From Anaerolineae bacterium (lineage in GTDB: Bacteria > Chloroflexota > Anaerolineae > JAFGEY01): 50,272 nt of DNA. The stretch covers positions 1 through 50,272 of the forward strand of contig JAFGJF010000395.1 of assembly GCA_016929205.1 (NCBI GenBank). The letters are read 5' to 3'. Both the position numbers and the translations under genes were made by a program. The first letter of the stretch is position 1; each line of letters starts with the position of its first letter. Shown here piece after piece: positions 16,863 through 25,594 of this stretch. The notes beneath the pieces were generated by a model, which was given only the letters and a program-made list of their open reading frames with translations, ran no database searches and was not told where the DNA came from.

Positions 16863-17492
16863 GCTTTGATCAAAGAACGCTCGTTCATCGCCGCGCCAGG
16901 CCTGAAAAGCCCTGGGAATTTTCGTAACATGCCCGGGATCGATGTTTGCCGGTAGGGCGTGTTCGGGAAACCAGCGCACGTCGAGCACCTCCTCGGCGTG
17001 TGAGATCGGTTCGGCCTCGCGCCCGGTAGGTTGGCACAGGAAGAGAAACTGGTACAGGTGATGGCGTGCTGTCGAGCCGCAGAGCCGGGAATCGAATACG
17101 CCGACCAGCGTCATTGCCTGGCAGTGTATGCCCGTCTCCTCAAAGGCTTCTCGTACGATACCCTCGGCTGGCGTTTCGCCGACTTCCAATGCCCCGCCGG
17201 GCATGGCCCATTTGCCGTTGTCGGCGCGGCGAATGAGCAGGATTTGCCCGTCGGCGTCGATGATTGCAGCATCGCCCACGGCAAGCGGCGTGGGACGTGC
17301 AAAGACGGGCGCGCGCAGTGGCTCCATCTGTTCCATCGTACCCCCGGTTGCCAGAGCCATCATGGCCATAGCGATGTCCTGCACCGTCTGATAGTGCTGG
17401 CGATCGTAAATGTTATTAGCAAAGCGCAGGCCCAGCGCAGAGATATCACGCAGCCTGTCGGCCCAAAGGGCAATCCGTTGTGCGGGGTTCAT
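16857..17492 (-). CDS. Nudix hydrolase with Nudix_N-type N-terminal domain
   Basis: The ATG at 17492 (211 residues, [10 protein letters not shown]) overlaps the purD-purM stop as ATGA. It is preferred over an upstream in-frame codon inside that gene. Residues 1-60 form a helical segment like the Nudix_N domain of ADP-ribose and nucleoside-diphosphate-linked hydrolases. The Nudix box is intact at about 100-122 ([12 protein letters not shown], then REAFEETG), with the REAxEExG metal ligands. Such enzymes hydrolyse nucleoside diphosphates linked to another moiety. Its place inside the purine operon suggests clean-up of ADP-ribose, NDP-sugars or damaged nucleotides, but the substrate cannot be assigned. 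Confidence 0.88.
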   Translation of the reverse strand: MNPAQRIALWADRLRDISALGLRFANNIYDRQHYQTVQDIAMAMMALATGGTMEQMEPLRAPVFARPTPLAVGDAAIIDADGQILLIRRADNGKWAMPGGALEVGETPAEGIVREAFEETGIHCQAMTLVGVFDSRLCGSTARHHLYQFLFLCQPTGREAEPISHAEEVLDVRWFPEHALPANIDPGHVTKIPRAFQAWRGDERAFFDQSA

Positions 17493-19816
17493 ACGAGTTG
17501 AACCTGCGAGCCGCTGCCGTCCCATGCCATCGTTTCGCCGATGAGATAGGGTGCAGACGCGACGCCGGTGCTGCCACTCAACGCCGCTAGCGCGCGATCG
17601 ACCTCATCCGGCGCGACAATGAGGATCATCCCGATACCCATGTTGAACACGCGGACCATTTCCTCGTCGTTTACCTGGCCGCGCTGCTGGATGAGCTGGA
17701 AGATCGACGGCACCGGCCACGCTGACCGGTCCAGCCGCGCACCCATGGTCCCGGGTATCACGCGTGGCAGGTTGTCGGGAAAGCCGCCGCCGGTGATGTG
17801 CGCCATAGCCTTGATCGTCACTCCCGCCTCGGACAGGGCCTCAAACTCGGGCAAATAGGAACGGTGTGGTTCGAGCAGCACCTCGCCGATGGTGCGACCC
17901 AGTTCGGACAAGACGGTCTCCCAGCCCACGTTGGCAAAAACCCGGCGGGCCAGGGAATAGCCGTTGGTGTGCAGGCCGCTGGACGACAAACCCAGGCAGA
18001 CGTCTCCGGGCTGGACGGTGTTGCCGTCGACGATGGCGTTACGATCGACCCAGCCGACCATCGTGCCTACCAAATCAAAACTGCCGGGGTGATAGACGCC
18101 GGGCATTTCCGCCGTTTCGCCGCCAATGAGCACGCAGTTGCTGGCCTTACACGCCGCCGCGCAGCTCGACACCAGTTGTACGATAATGTCGGGATCGAGT
18201 TTGCTGGAGGCAATGTAATCGAGAAAGAAAAGCGGGCGCGCGCCTTGAACCAGCGTGTCGTTGATGCAGTGATTGACAATGTCATAACCGATGCTGTCAT
18301 AGCGTCCCATTGCCACAGCGATCATCGTTTTGGTGCCCACGCCGTCGGTAGAGGAGACCAGCACCGGATCGCGGGCTCGTTGCAGCAGCTCGTCAAGTGC
18401 GAACAGGCCACCAAAGGAGCCAATCCCGGCGAGGACGGCGGGTGTATAGGTGTTTTCGACCGCCGCACGCATGCGCCGAAAGGCGTCGCTCTTGGCTTCG
18501 ATGTCGACGCCGGCGGCAGCGTAAGCGCTGCCTCCCCTCGGTCTCTCCCGCAAGGGGGGAGGTCGTGTGGAAGGGGCAAGGGAGGCAATATCTGTCCGGT
18601 ATTGCACGTTCTCAAAATGGATCTGTTCTATGCCCTGGTAGGCACGTGTTCTTGCGTCCTCTAGGGTTGGAGCCGTACACGTTACGGCCAACACGCGACC
18701 GCCCGAGGTGAGCAGTTGCTCGCCATCTAGCCTGGTGCCGGCGTGGAAAACCAAACCGGCCAGGTTGATGTGGATGGGTTTGTCTTTTTCGTACCTGCCG
18801 GGATAACCACCGGAGGCCATCACCACCGCTACGGCATGATCTGGTTTCCAGTGCACGTCTACTTGCTGCAAACGGCCTTCGATGCAAGCCAGGAAAATGT
18901 CGACCAGGTCGGTATCAAGCAGGGGCAGCAGGACCTGCGTTTCAGGATCGCCAAAGCGGCAGTTGAATTCGAGCACGCGCGGGCCGTTGGCGGTGAGCAT
19001 AATGCCCGCATAGAGCACGCCCACGTAGGGTATTCCTCGTTGACGCATGCCGTCGACTGTTGGTTGTAGCACGCGCGCGACCACGCTAGAAATGAGTTCT
19101 GGCGACAGATAGGACGAGGGGGCATAACACCCCATGCCACCCGTGTTTGGGCCCTCGTCACCGTCACCGATGCGCTTGTAGTCGCGTGCAGGCAGCATCG
19201 GCACCACCGTTTTGCCGTCGCTAAAGGCTAGCAGCGAGGCTTCTTCGCCTTTCAGGCACTCCTCGATCAGCACCTCGTCGCCGGATGGACCGAATGCCCG
19301 GTCGACCATAATCTCGTGCAAGGCTGCTTGTGCCTCTTGCTTTGTTGCACAAACAAAGACACCCTTGCCCGCAGCCAACCCGCTGGCTTTGATCACGATG
19401 GGCATCGGCTGTGCGTCCAGGTAGGCCAAAGCTGCTTGGTGGTGGCGAAAGACGGCGCCGACGGCTGTGGGGATGCCTTCTTGGATCATAAAGTGCTTGG
19501 CAAAGGCTTTCGAACCCTCCAATTGAGCAGCCGCAGCAGTTGGGCCAAAAGCACGCAGCCCGGCAGCGGTAAAAGCGTCGACCAGTCCTGCAACCAGCGG
19601 CGCTTCCGGACCAACGACGGTGAGATCGATGTCATTTTCCTGCACAAACCTGAGCAGGCTATCATTGTCATCGGCTGAAATGGGGACGTTTTGGGCGATT
19701 TGAGCCGTGCCGCCGTTTCCCGGTGCGACAAAAAGCTGTCCCACCTTGGGCGACTGGGCTAATTTCCAGGCCAGTGCATGCTCGCGGCCGCCGGAACCAA
19801 CAACCAGGATACGCAT
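17489..19816 (-). CDS. purD/purM: Bifunctional GAR synthetase / AIR synthetase (PurD-PurM fusion)
   Basis: The ATG at 19816, with GGAGGTC upstream, gives 775 residues. Residues 1-415 are PurD (phosphoribosylamine-glycine ligase): [13 protein letters not shown] at the N-terminus, the ATP-grasp segments [10 protein letters not shown] and [10 protein letters not shown], and [11 protein letters not shown]. Residues about 436-775 are PurM (AIR synthetase): [25 protein letters not shown] and GGETAEMPG. Both halves look complete, so the protein should catalyse steps 2 and 5 of purine synthesis. The roughly 20-residue linker is proline/arginine-rich and is encoded by a palindromic repeat. No stop or internal start is needed between the halves. 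The Nudix gene overlaps its stop. The fusion is standard in eukaryotes (yeast ADE5,7 and animal GART) but uncommon in bacteria. Confidence 0.95.
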   Translation of the reverse strand: MRILVVGSGGREHALAWKLAQSPKVGQLFVAPGNGGTAQIAQNVPISADDNDSLLRFVQENDIDLTVVGPEAPLVAGLVDAFTAAGLRAFGPTAAAAQLEGSKAFAKHFMIQEGIPTAVGAVFRHHQAALAYLDAQPMPIVIKASGLAAGKGVFVCATKQEAQAALHEIMVDRAFGPSGDEVLIEECLKGEEASLLAFSDGKTVVPMLPARDYKRIGDGDEGPNTGGMGCYAPSSYLSPELISSVVARVLQPTVDGMRQRGIPYVGVLYAGIMLTANGPRVLEFNCRFGDPETQVLLPLLDTDLVDIFLACIEGRLQQVDVHWKPDHAVAVVMASGGYPGRYEKDKPIHINLAGLVFHAGTRLDGEQLLTSGGRVLAVTCTAPTLEDARTRAYQGIEQIHFENVQYRTDIASLAPSTRPPPLRERPRGGSAYAAAGVDIEAKSDAFRRMRAAVENTYTPAVLAGIGSFGGLFALDELLQRARDPVLVSSTDGVGTKTMIAVAMGRYDSIGYDIVNHCINDTLVQGARPLFFLDYIASSKLDPDIIVQLVSSCAAACKASNCVLIGGETAEMPGVYHPGSFDLVGTMVGWVDRNAIVDGNTVQPGDVCLGLSSSGLHTNGYSLARRVFANVGWETVLSELGRTIGEVLLEPHRSYLPEFEALSEAGVTIKAMAHITGGGFPDNLPRVIPGTMGARLDRSAWPVPSIFQLIQQRGQVNDEEMVRVFNMGIGMILIVAPDEVDRALAALSGSTGVASAPYLIGETMAWDGSGSQVQLV
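18515..18585. repeat. Palindromic insert at the PurD-PurM junction
   Basis: A perfect 7-bp stem GGCAGCG-TAAG-CGCTGCC (18515-18532) is followed by CCTCCC (18531-18536), a nested TCCC/GGGA hairpin (about 18546-18560) and GGGAGG (18580-18585). The whole element encodes the P/R/G-rich linker between the two enzyme domains. It looks like a mobile palindromic repeat that stayed in frame. Confidence 0.55.
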
Positions 19817-19830
19817 AAGAGACCTCCAGA

Positions 19831-19895
19831 GTGATTCATCAAACGTCATTCGTCAAACGTCATCCGTCATCCGGCGTTCACACCACATTGACACT
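19831..19895. repeat. Dispersed CGTCAAACGTCA repeat, URO-D to purDM spacer
   Basis: Tandem degenerate heptamers are seen (CATCAAACGTCATTCGTCAAACGTCATCCGTCATCC in short pieces). The 18-mer TCATTCGTCAAACGTCAT is shared exactly with the copy at 20991-21008. The tract fills most of the spacer between the two genes. Confidence 0.75.
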
Positions 19896-19908
19896 TGGCG
19901 GAGGCGGA

Positions 19909-20946
19909 TTACGTGTATGCTTTTCTATGGCTTGTGCCGTACTCGACGGCTTCATCCAGGAATGCCTCAATGTTCTCGAAAGGCGTGCCGGACACGATAC
20001 CGTTGCCGGCGGCGATGCACATCCCGCCGTCGGGGCGATCAAAGGTGTCGATCAGGAAACGCACTTCTTGCCGCACCCCGTCGGGGCTTTTTTCCTGCAA
20101 GACGTGCTGCACGTCAATGCCGGCAAGGAAGGTCAGTTTGTCTCCAAATTTGCGGGCCACAGCCACCTCGTCCATGGTGTGCTTTTGCACAGGATGAAAA
20201 ACGGTGAGACCGGCGTCGATCAGGTCGGGCAAGAGAGGGGTGTTGTTGCCACAACTATGCAGCCACCAGTGAACGTTGTGTGGCTTGAGGGTTTGGCCGA
20301 TCTGCACGTAATACGGGTAGATGAGCTCGTGAAAGCTTTCGGGGCGCATAAAAGGCTGGTGCTGGTGGCCCAGGTCGTCGCTGGTCCAAAACCCATCGGG
20401 CCGGAATTCGCGGATGCTGCACTCGATGTAGCGGATGTACTGGTTGCACAGAGCCTGGTGCAGGCGGTGGATGTTTTCCGTGTCGATATAATAATCCAGC
20501 AGCAGCTGGGTCATGCCCCGGATGGCCCACGGGCGCTCGAAAAAGAGCCGCCACCAGCCAAACAGCAGGTAGCGATCCTGGTCGCGGATCTGCTCTGCCT
20601 GCTCGGCCAGGTATTCGAATTGGGGATCTCGCTGCGGATCGGGCATTTTTTCGATGAACTCGTCCAGCTTGGCCCAGTCATCGATGACGCAGCTTGCATC
20701 CTTGGCCTCGCTCGTATCCACCTGCCAGGACAGGTTCATAGCGTCGATATCGAGTGGCTCGATCCACAGCATCGCTGTGTCTTCGGGAAAGCGTTCGAAT
20801 GCATTGAGTCGCTCGCCGTATTGCTCGCGCAGCCCTTCGCCCCACCATTTGGCACGTATCAGGGGGACGCGCGAGGTGGGAGTCTTGCGCTCCACAGCCT
20901 TGATGACTTGGTCTCGGGATAGGGGAGGCCAGTATTTGTCTGACAT
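19909..20946 (-). CDS. Uroporphyrinogen decarboxylase (URO-D) family protein
   Basis: The ATG at 20946 (345 residues) is chosen because GGAG lies 6 nt upstream; the earlier in-frame ATG at 20952 directly abuts that GGAG. The fold is URO-D-like: an H-S-C-G-N motif in the central barrel (about residue 225), then ALIDAGL-type and HPVQ segments, and GGMCIAAGNGI with P-x-ENIEAFLDEA at the C-terminus. The H-x-C pair recalls the zinc site of corrinoid methyltransferases (MtaA/CmuA branch) rather than true HemE, which lacks it. No other heme gene is near. It is embedded in the purine operon, where a methyl-transfer or one-carbon role is conceivable but unproven. Confidence 0.8.
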   Translation of the reverse strand: MSDKYWPPLSRDQVIKAVERKTPTSRVPLIRAKWWGEGLREQYGERLNAFERFPEDTAMLWIEPLDIDAMNLSWQVDTSEAKDASCVIDDWAKLDEFIEKMPDPQRDPQFEYLAEQAEQIRDQDRYLLFGWWRLFFERPWAIRGMTQLLLDYYIDTENIHRLHQALCNQYIRYIECSIREFRPDGFWTSDDLGHQHQPFMRPESFHELIYPYYVQIGQTLKPHNVHWWLHSCGNNTPLLPDLIDAGLTVFHPVQKHTMDEVAVARKFGDKLTFLAGIDVQHVLQEKSPDGVRQEVRFLIDTFDRPDGGMCIAAGNGIVSGTPFENIEAFLDEAVEYGTSHRKAYT

Positions 20947-20985
20947 TGTCATCTCCTTTTTGTTATCACGTCTACTTTTGCAAGA

Positions 20986-21047
20986 TCTTCATTCGTCAAA
21001 CGTCATTTTGCTCACATTGACGGATGACGTTTCACGTCTCAAACATC
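20986..21047. repeat. Dispersed CGTCAAACGTCA repeat, purF to URO-D spacer
   Basis: The left half contains the 18-mer TCATTCGTCAAACGTCAT shared with 19850-19867. The right half, ACGGATGACGTTT then CACGTCTCA, is in the opposite orientation, so the copy has an inverted-repeat arrangement. It extends into the last codons of purF. Confidence 0.75.
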
Positions 21048-22459
21048 TCTTTGCCTGCATCCACACTGGCTGGTACGGGATAGTTTCCGCAAAAGCAAGC
21101 CATGCAGTGCCCACATTCTTGTCGCCCGACGGCCTGGTATAAGCCATCCAGGGACAAGTAGCCCAAACTGTCCACGTTGATGTGGTCGGCGATCTCGTCA
21201 ACGCTCATATTGGCGGCGATCAATTCTTGCCGGGTGGCCATGTCGACACCCATAAAACATGGATAACGGAGCGGCGGTGAGGCAACGCGCATATGCACCT
21301 CAGATGCGCCGGCCTGTCTCAGCAAGGCGACGAGCGGCCCACTCGTATTGCCGCGCACGATCGAATCATCAACCATGATAATGCGCTTGCCTTTCAGATC
21401 GGGCAAAATGTTGTATTTGAGGGCCACACCGAGCTTGCGCAGGCGGTCATTGGGCTGGATAAATGTGCGTCCAATATAGCGGTTCTTGATCAAGCCTTCG
21501 CCAAAAGGCAGACCGGCAGCATAAGCATAACCGATGGCGTGTGCAGTTGCCGAGTCGGGCACGCCGATCACCATATCGGCATCGACCGGGTGTTCTTGGG
21601 CCAATCGCATGCCCAGTTGGCGTCGTACACGATGCACCGATCGGCCCTCGAGGATCGAGTCAGGGCGGGAAAAATAGATGTATTCAAAGATGCACAATGC
21701 TTGTTCGCTGGTGGGCTCGACACCTTGCCAGGAGGTCAGACCATTTTCATCCAGGCAGACGATCTCACCAGGTCGCAGTTCACGTTCAAAGGTTGCGCCG
21801 ATTGTGGATAGGGCGCACGATTCGGACGCTGCAGCCCAGCCTGTTCCGTTCAACCGTCCCACACAGAGCGGGCGAAAACCCCACGGGTCGCGTGCAGCAT
21901 AGACGGCGTTTTGAGTGAGAATGGTCAACGAGTATGCTCCTTGCGCCTGCTGCATAAAATCGGCGATGCGCTCGTGCCATGCCTTGCCCGCTGCTCCGGC
22001 TAGCATTTGGGTGATCACCTCGCTATCCGATGATGAAGCCAGGCCGACGCCGCGATTCAGGAGGTTCATTCTAAGCATATGAGCATTGGTCAGGTTGCCG
22101 TTGTGGGCAATGCCGAGCGGGCCCAGGGCGGTTTCAATCAAGTACGGCTGTGCGTTGCGCAGGTGGGGAGCGCCGGTGGTTGAATAACGGGTATGTCCAA
22201 TGGCTAGATGCCCGCGTAGATGGTGCAAGTTTTCCTCTTTAAAAACTTGGGCCACCAGGCCGACATCCTTGTGGATTTGGGCGATGTTGCCGTCAGAGGT
22301 GGCGATACCGGCGCTCTCTTGCCCTCGATGTTGCAGCGCATAGAGGGCGAAAAAAGCCAACCGCGCGACCTGTTCACCCGGAGTATAGATGCCAAATACG
22401 CCACAGGCTTCGCGGGGTGAATCGTCGTAATCAGGATCAAGATTGTTGATTTCAAACAT
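21032..22459 (-). CDS. purF: Amidophosphoribosyltransferase, Fe-S type
   Basis: PurF makes phosphoribosylamine from PRPP and glutamine, the committing step of purine synthesis. The ATG at 22459 (475 residues) has GAGG about 5 nt upstream; a GTG two codons earlier is less likely. An 18-residue propeptide precedes C19 (EACGVFG), the N-terminal nucleophile after cleavage. The PRPP loop is VDDSIVRGNTS near residue 348. Four cysteines match the Bacillus-type [4Fe-4S] ligands: in LCIFEYIYFSRPDS, in YPCFMGVD and the pair in CMACFCGNYP. Such enzymes are oxygen-labile and are regulated by AMP/GMP. The cluster type fits an anaerobe. Confidence 0.96.
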   Translation of the reverse strand: MFEINNLDPDYDDSPREACGVFGIYTPGEQVARLAFFALYALQHRGQESAGIATSDGNIAQIHKDVGLVAQVFKEENLHHLRGHLAIGHTRYSTTGAPHLRNAQPYLIETALGPLGIAHNGNLTNAHMLRMNLLNRGVGLASSSDSEVITQMLAGAAGKAWHERIADFMQQAQGAYSLTILTQNAVYAARDPWGFRPLCVGRLNGTGWAAASESCALSTIGATFERELRPGEIVCLDENGLTSWQGVEPTSEQALCIFEYIYFSRPDSILEGRSVHRVRRQLGMRLAQEHPVDADMVIGVPDSATAHAIGYAYAAGLPFGEGLIKNRYIGRTFIQPNDRLRKLGVALKYNILPDLKGKRIIMVDDSIVRGNTSGPLVALLRQAGASEVHMRVASPPLRYPCFMGVDMATRQELIAANMSVDEIADHINVDSLGYLSLDGLYQAVGRQECGHCMACFCGNYPVPASVDAGKEMFET

Positions 22460-22500
22460 AAACACCTCAAATGTTCAAGACATGCAGGCTTTAAGTGGGA

Positions 22501-22848
22501 TTATTCTTTTTTCCACCAGACAGTCAGCCGTGTACCTTGTTCCGTCGGTTCAATGTGCCCGCCGTCGATCAACATACTGACCACACGCAGGTCACACGAA
22601 CCACAGTCTTCTTCGCCGGCCAGTCCGCCGTAATAGTCTCGCAGTTCGTTGCGCCGTGGTGCATTGAGAAGACGTTCGACGCGGCGGCATTCTTGCTCGT
22701 CGCGGGGCGTTCCTACTTGATCGATGCTCATCTGCACGCGGTCGGGTAGGTCTTTTATGGTGATGACCACTTGTTCGGGTTCGGTTTCCAGCACATAATG
22801 CAGCAGTTCGTCCATCAAGTGCGTAATTTTCTGCTTTTGTTTCAACAT
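22501..22848 (-). CDS. Small degenerate GHKL (histidine-kinase-like ATPase) protein
   Basis: The ATG at 22848 (115 residues) follows the TGA of the DUF1576 gene after one base, so translation is probably coupled. The N-terminal helix with H-L-M-D-E-L-L-H, the strand VVITIKDLPDRVQMSI, and the C-terminal LRVVSMLIDGGHIEPTEQG then TRLTVWW resemble the N-box helix, central strand and G2 region of HATPase_c domains. The N-box asparagine and the D-x-G metal/nucleotide motif are not conserved. Two cysteines (CGSC, about residues 82-85) form a redox- or metal-type motif. It may be a partner of the membrane protein encoded just upstream. ATP binding is doubtful. Confidence 0.5.
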   Translation of the reverse strand: MLKQKQKITHLMDELLHYVLETEPEQVVITIKDLPDRVQMSIDQVGTPRDEQECRRVERLLNAPRRNELRDYYGGLAGEEDCGSCDLRVVSMLIDGGHIEPTEQGTRLTVWWKKE

Positions 22849-22849
22849 A

Positions 22850-24142
22850 TCAACTTGTCCGCTCTTCTTTCCAAGTGGACCACCAGGTGATAACACTGAC
22901 CATTAGCATCGCAGTCAGGCCGCCGGCAAATCCATTGTTGTACAGGTTCAGTCCACCATGCCAGGATGCAGTGCGCATCACCAGCGCGAGATGCAGCATC
23001 CCGGCTATGATACCGACCAGGGGACCAAAACGTCCGCTGAGCGGCGCCAGTGTGGTCACAAAAAGTGCTGCCAGCAGTGGCCCGGGCTGGTTAGGTTGCC
23101 AGATCATCAATCGACTCCCCAGATAAACGCCCAGCATGACAGGCAGGACATTCAAGATGTGTTTGCCGAATGCGGCGAATCCGATCATGGTCAAGACCCC
23201 GCCCACCGTCGGGCCATTGAATACGCCGCCGACCAGCCGGATGTACAGCCAACCGATCAGCCCTACCAATCCCATATTGATCCATGTCGTTCCCGGGCCG
23301 AACAATTCGACAAAATCGGTGGGCAGCGTACCTGCTTCGTGGACGAGATCGCGCAGTCCGGTCCATCGACGGGCTAAAACCGTGCCCACGATCAACATTG
23401 ATAACGCATAGAGTAATAAAAACGTGCCCATCATAGGGTTATACTGTTCGGACCAATGTCTCTCAAGTGTGATTGAAAGTCCTGTGCCTTCCAGCAGTGC
23501 AATCACAAATAACCCCAGAAAGCCGCAGGTCAGCCCGACATTATAGATGTTGAAGCCCTGATGCAAGCGCAGCATATACACGGCCAATGGTGGCAAAACA
23601 AACCCTGCTGCCAGGCCAAAGAGCACTCCAGCCGGCACGCCCCAGCCAAATCCATAGGCAATCTGTGTGACCAGTGGCGCCAATGCTGTGCCAAAGAGGG
23701 CTACCAGGATATAGCTTTTGAATGGACGCCGGATCACACGGCTGAACAAGGCTACGCCCAGAATAATCGGCCAGATGCTCCACACATTTTTGCCAAACAA
23801 TCCAAAGCCAGTCATGGTAAACAGGGCCGCTATCGTTGGGCCGGACAGCAAAATGCCGTTGACGTAAACCAGCACCAGTCCTGATAATCCGACCAATCCA
23901 GCGTTGATTAACGCTGCACCAGCTCCGCCAATAGCCAGATAGTCGCTAAGCAGCAATCCTGGACTCTGCAAAATGTCGAGCAAGCCAGATCCTATGGTTT
24001 TGAGCGGTTCGACGAATAATCCCAGCACAACAAAGGCTAGCATATATCCGGCCAGCAGCGCCAACCAGCTATGCTGTTTCAGGGAATGCCCCAATGCGTC
24101 CACATCAGGACGAGATGCTATAGCCCGTCTGGATTGGGTCAT
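22850..24142 (-). CDS. DUF1576-family multi-TM membrane protein
   Basis: This 430-residue integral membrane protein has about twelve hydrophobic segments. It contains an internal duplication: the stretch with INAGLVGLSG, then LSGPTIAALFTMTGFGLFGK (about 78-120), recurs as INMGLVGLIG, then NGPTVGGVLTMIGFAAFGK (about 287-330). This inverted or direct two-half architecture is seen in transporters. The match to DUF1576 is from memory of that family, whose function is unknown. The start overlaps the purE stop as ATGA and the small GHKL-like gene follows after one base, so the three are tightly coupled within the purine operon. A purine- or bicarbonate-related transporter would fit the context, but no direct evidence supports a substrate. 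Confidence 0.65.
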   Translation of the reverse strand: MTQSRRAIASRPDVDALGHSLKQHSWLALLAGYMLAFVVLGLFVEPLKTIGSGLLDILQSPGLLLSDYLAIGGAGAALINAGLVGLSGLVLVYVNGILLSGPTIAALFTMTGFGLFGKNVWSIWPIILGVALFSRVIRRPFKSYILVALFGTALAPLVTQIAYGFGWGVPAGVLFGLAAGFVLPPLAVYMLRLHQGFNIYNVGLTCGFLGLFVIALLEGTGLSITLERHWSEQYNPMMGTFLLLYALSMLIVGTVLARRWTGLRDLVHEAGTLPTDFVELFGPGTTWINMGLVGLIGWLYIRLVGGVFNGPTVGGVLTMIGFAAFGKHILNVLPVMLGVYLGSRLMIWQPNQPGPLLAALFVTTLAPLSGRFGPLVGIIAGMLHLALVMRTASWHGGLNLYNNGFAGGLTAMLMVSVITWWSTWKEERTS

Positions 24143-24621
24143 TGCTGCCTCGATAGGTCTCGATCTGCTGCAAGCAGGGCTTCCACGTTGGCTTGCTGGA
24201 GTGCTTTGACACGATCTCGTAGGCTGGTGTCTTCTAGTCCCAGGATTTTTGCCGCCAGCAGCGCCGCACCTTTTGGTTCCAAGACCAACGCTGGCGCGAC
24301 GCCGGAGGGCATACGCAGCGACGAATATACGTCAGCACCGCCAAATCTATCCGAATAGGGCGGGCAGGCGATAACGGGCACGGTCACGTTGGCATCGACC
24401 ATTCCGCTGAGAGCGTTGCTGCGCCCGGCGACGGTGATATAGGCTCCTACTTGAGCATTGGCTTCATATTGTGCCAGTACGTCAAGCAGGTAGGCGGCAC
24501 TTTTGTGCGCCGAAGCAACGCGGCACTCGTAGGGGATATCGAACGCGTCCAGCGCGGTGGTGATTTGGTTGACAAAAGGCAGATCGGACTTGGACCCCAT
24601 AAGGATGATGATGGATTTCAT
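24139..24621 (-). CDS. purE: AIR carboxylase, class II PurE
   Basis: This 160-residue PurE carries the general SAHK (37-40) and SSLRMPSG (100-107) motifs. The key loop is AGRSN (65-69), as in the class II enzymes of animals (PAICS) and Treponema, instead of the GAGG of class I bacterial PurE. The downstream CPPYSDRFGGADVYSS also follows the class II pattern. Class II enzymes carboxylate AIR directly with CO2 and need no PurK, and no purK gene is present here. GGAG lies 8 nt before the ATG. The gene ends in an ATGA overlap with DUF1576. Confidence 0.9.
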   Translation of the reverse strand: MKSIIILMGSKSDLPFVNQITTALDAFDIPYECRVASAHKSAAYLLDVLAQYEANAQVGAYITVAGRSNALSGMVDANVTVPVIACPPYSDRFGGADVYSSLRMPSGVAPALVLEPKGAALLAAKILGLEDTSLRDRVKALQQANVEALLAADRDLSRQQ

Positions 24622-24640
24622 GACTGTTCTCCGGTAGGAA

Positions 24641-24702
24641 AAGCGTGATGGGATGCGTGAGATGCAGCATATGAAGCGCCAAGCGTGATGCGTGATTTGT
24701 GT
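24641..24702. repeat. Dispersed GCGCCAAGCGTGATGCGTGA repeat, upstream of purE
   Basis: Degenerate GCGTGATG/GCGTGAGATG units include GAAGCGCCAAG, an 11-mer shared with the purC-purQ spacer. It fills most of the spacer between the nucleotidyltransferase stop and purE. Confidence 0.6.
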
Positions 24703-24714
24703 TGGAGTTCCATT

Positions 24715-25575
24715 CTAGTCTGCATAAGCTCGAACCAGGGTGTCGATTTCCTGTACCAGGGCGATCAATTCCTGGCGCTGTTGCTCGTAAAGCGTTTGCG
24801 TGCCTGGGGCGCTGGGGCTGATTAGATGCTGAATGCGTGTTGTAAAGTGGTCTGGTTTGGTCGGCAGGTGATCAAGTGCCGCCGACAGCTTTTTGTCGCC
24901 GGGGAAATAGACCTGGTTCAGGGCAAAGACGACTTGGATCAGGTTGTGCACAACTTGCTGGACGATGCCGGCTACATAGAGTGTATCGCAGCGTTCCACA
25001 GCAGTCCGGTAGTGAAAGTTGTGCGGCCAGAATTTAGCCTTGCCCAGGTAGGTGGTGATGATCGCCTGGCGTAGTTTCGGGGGGTATTGACCTACTCGAT
25101 CCTTCCAGCGGCTCAGGATGCCGGACGGATCATCGATGGGCATCATATTGTTCAGATCGGATAGGGCGCAATAGTTGTAAAACCCCATGACCGTCCAAGT
25201 GACCAAGTTGTGGTGGATAACCCCGGCCTGGCATTCGGCGATCATGTTGCTGATATAGTCCGTATTGCGCAGCCAGCACTCGACTTTGAGTCCTCTATAG
25301 TAGAAATCGGTGCCGGCCTGGACAAATGGCATATCCTCCCCCCAGCCGGTGACTGACTCGATGCCCCCAAATTGTGTACACAGCCGTTTCCTTTCAGTGC
25401 CAGGCAGGACCTGGTCGGCAAACACATATAGGTCGAGATCGGACTCCGCGTCGGCTACTCCTTTGGCGTGTGCGCCCCCTAGGGCGATCCCGTATTTGTT
25501 GGGTGGTGCTGTGTCACAAAACTGGCGCAGAAGAGGCTGCAGTTCACTCACGTGTTGGAGGTCGTCGATCATCAT
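24715..25575 (-). CDS. Nucleotidyltransferase-fold protein (DUF4037-like)
   Basis: This 286-residue protein has a Pol-beta/MNT nucleotidyltransferase signature near the N-terminus: G33-G34-A-H, then D46-L-D48, the two metal-binding aspartates. A helical C-terminal half follows, with W-x-H-N-F-H-Y-R (about 185-195) and repeated hydrophobic helices, as in DUF4037-type proteins. It has no membrane segment. It may transfer NMP to a small molecule or protein, or act as an antitoxin-like MNT, but no HEPN partner gene is adjacent. It sits between the GNAT and purE genes with spacers of 19 and 93 nt, inside the purine transcription unit. The substrate is unknown. Confidence 0.75.
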   Translation of the reverse strand: MMIDDLQHVSELQPLLRQFCDTAPPNKYGIALGGAHAKGVADAESDLDLYVFADQVLPGTERKRLCTQFGGIESVTGWGEDMPFVQAGTDFYYRGLKVECWLRNTDYISNMIAECQAGVIHHNLVTWTVMGFYNYCALSDLNNMMPIDDPSGILSRWKDRVGQYPPKLRQAIITTYLGKAKFWPHNFHYRTAVERCDTLYVAGIVQQVVHNLIQVVFALNQVYFPGDKKLSAALDHLPTKPDHFTTRIQHLISPSAPGTQTLYEQQRQELIALVQEIDTLVRAYAD

Positions 25576-25594
25576 TCAAACACTTTCCCGTGCC

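Noticed and set aside
17798..18664. Plus-strand open frame opposite purD-purM
   Set aside because: Antisense to a conserved fusion enzyme; its composition is that of a shadow frame.
19831..20922. Long plus-strand open frame (about 363 codons) opposite the URO-D gene
   Set aside because: It is antisense to a well-conserved gene, has no recognisable family and no ribosome-binding site; it is a by-product of high GC codon use.
24715..25575. MNT-HEPN toxin-antitoxin pair
   Set aside because: The nucleotidyltransferase has its own long helical C-terminal half and no HEPN gene lies next to it.
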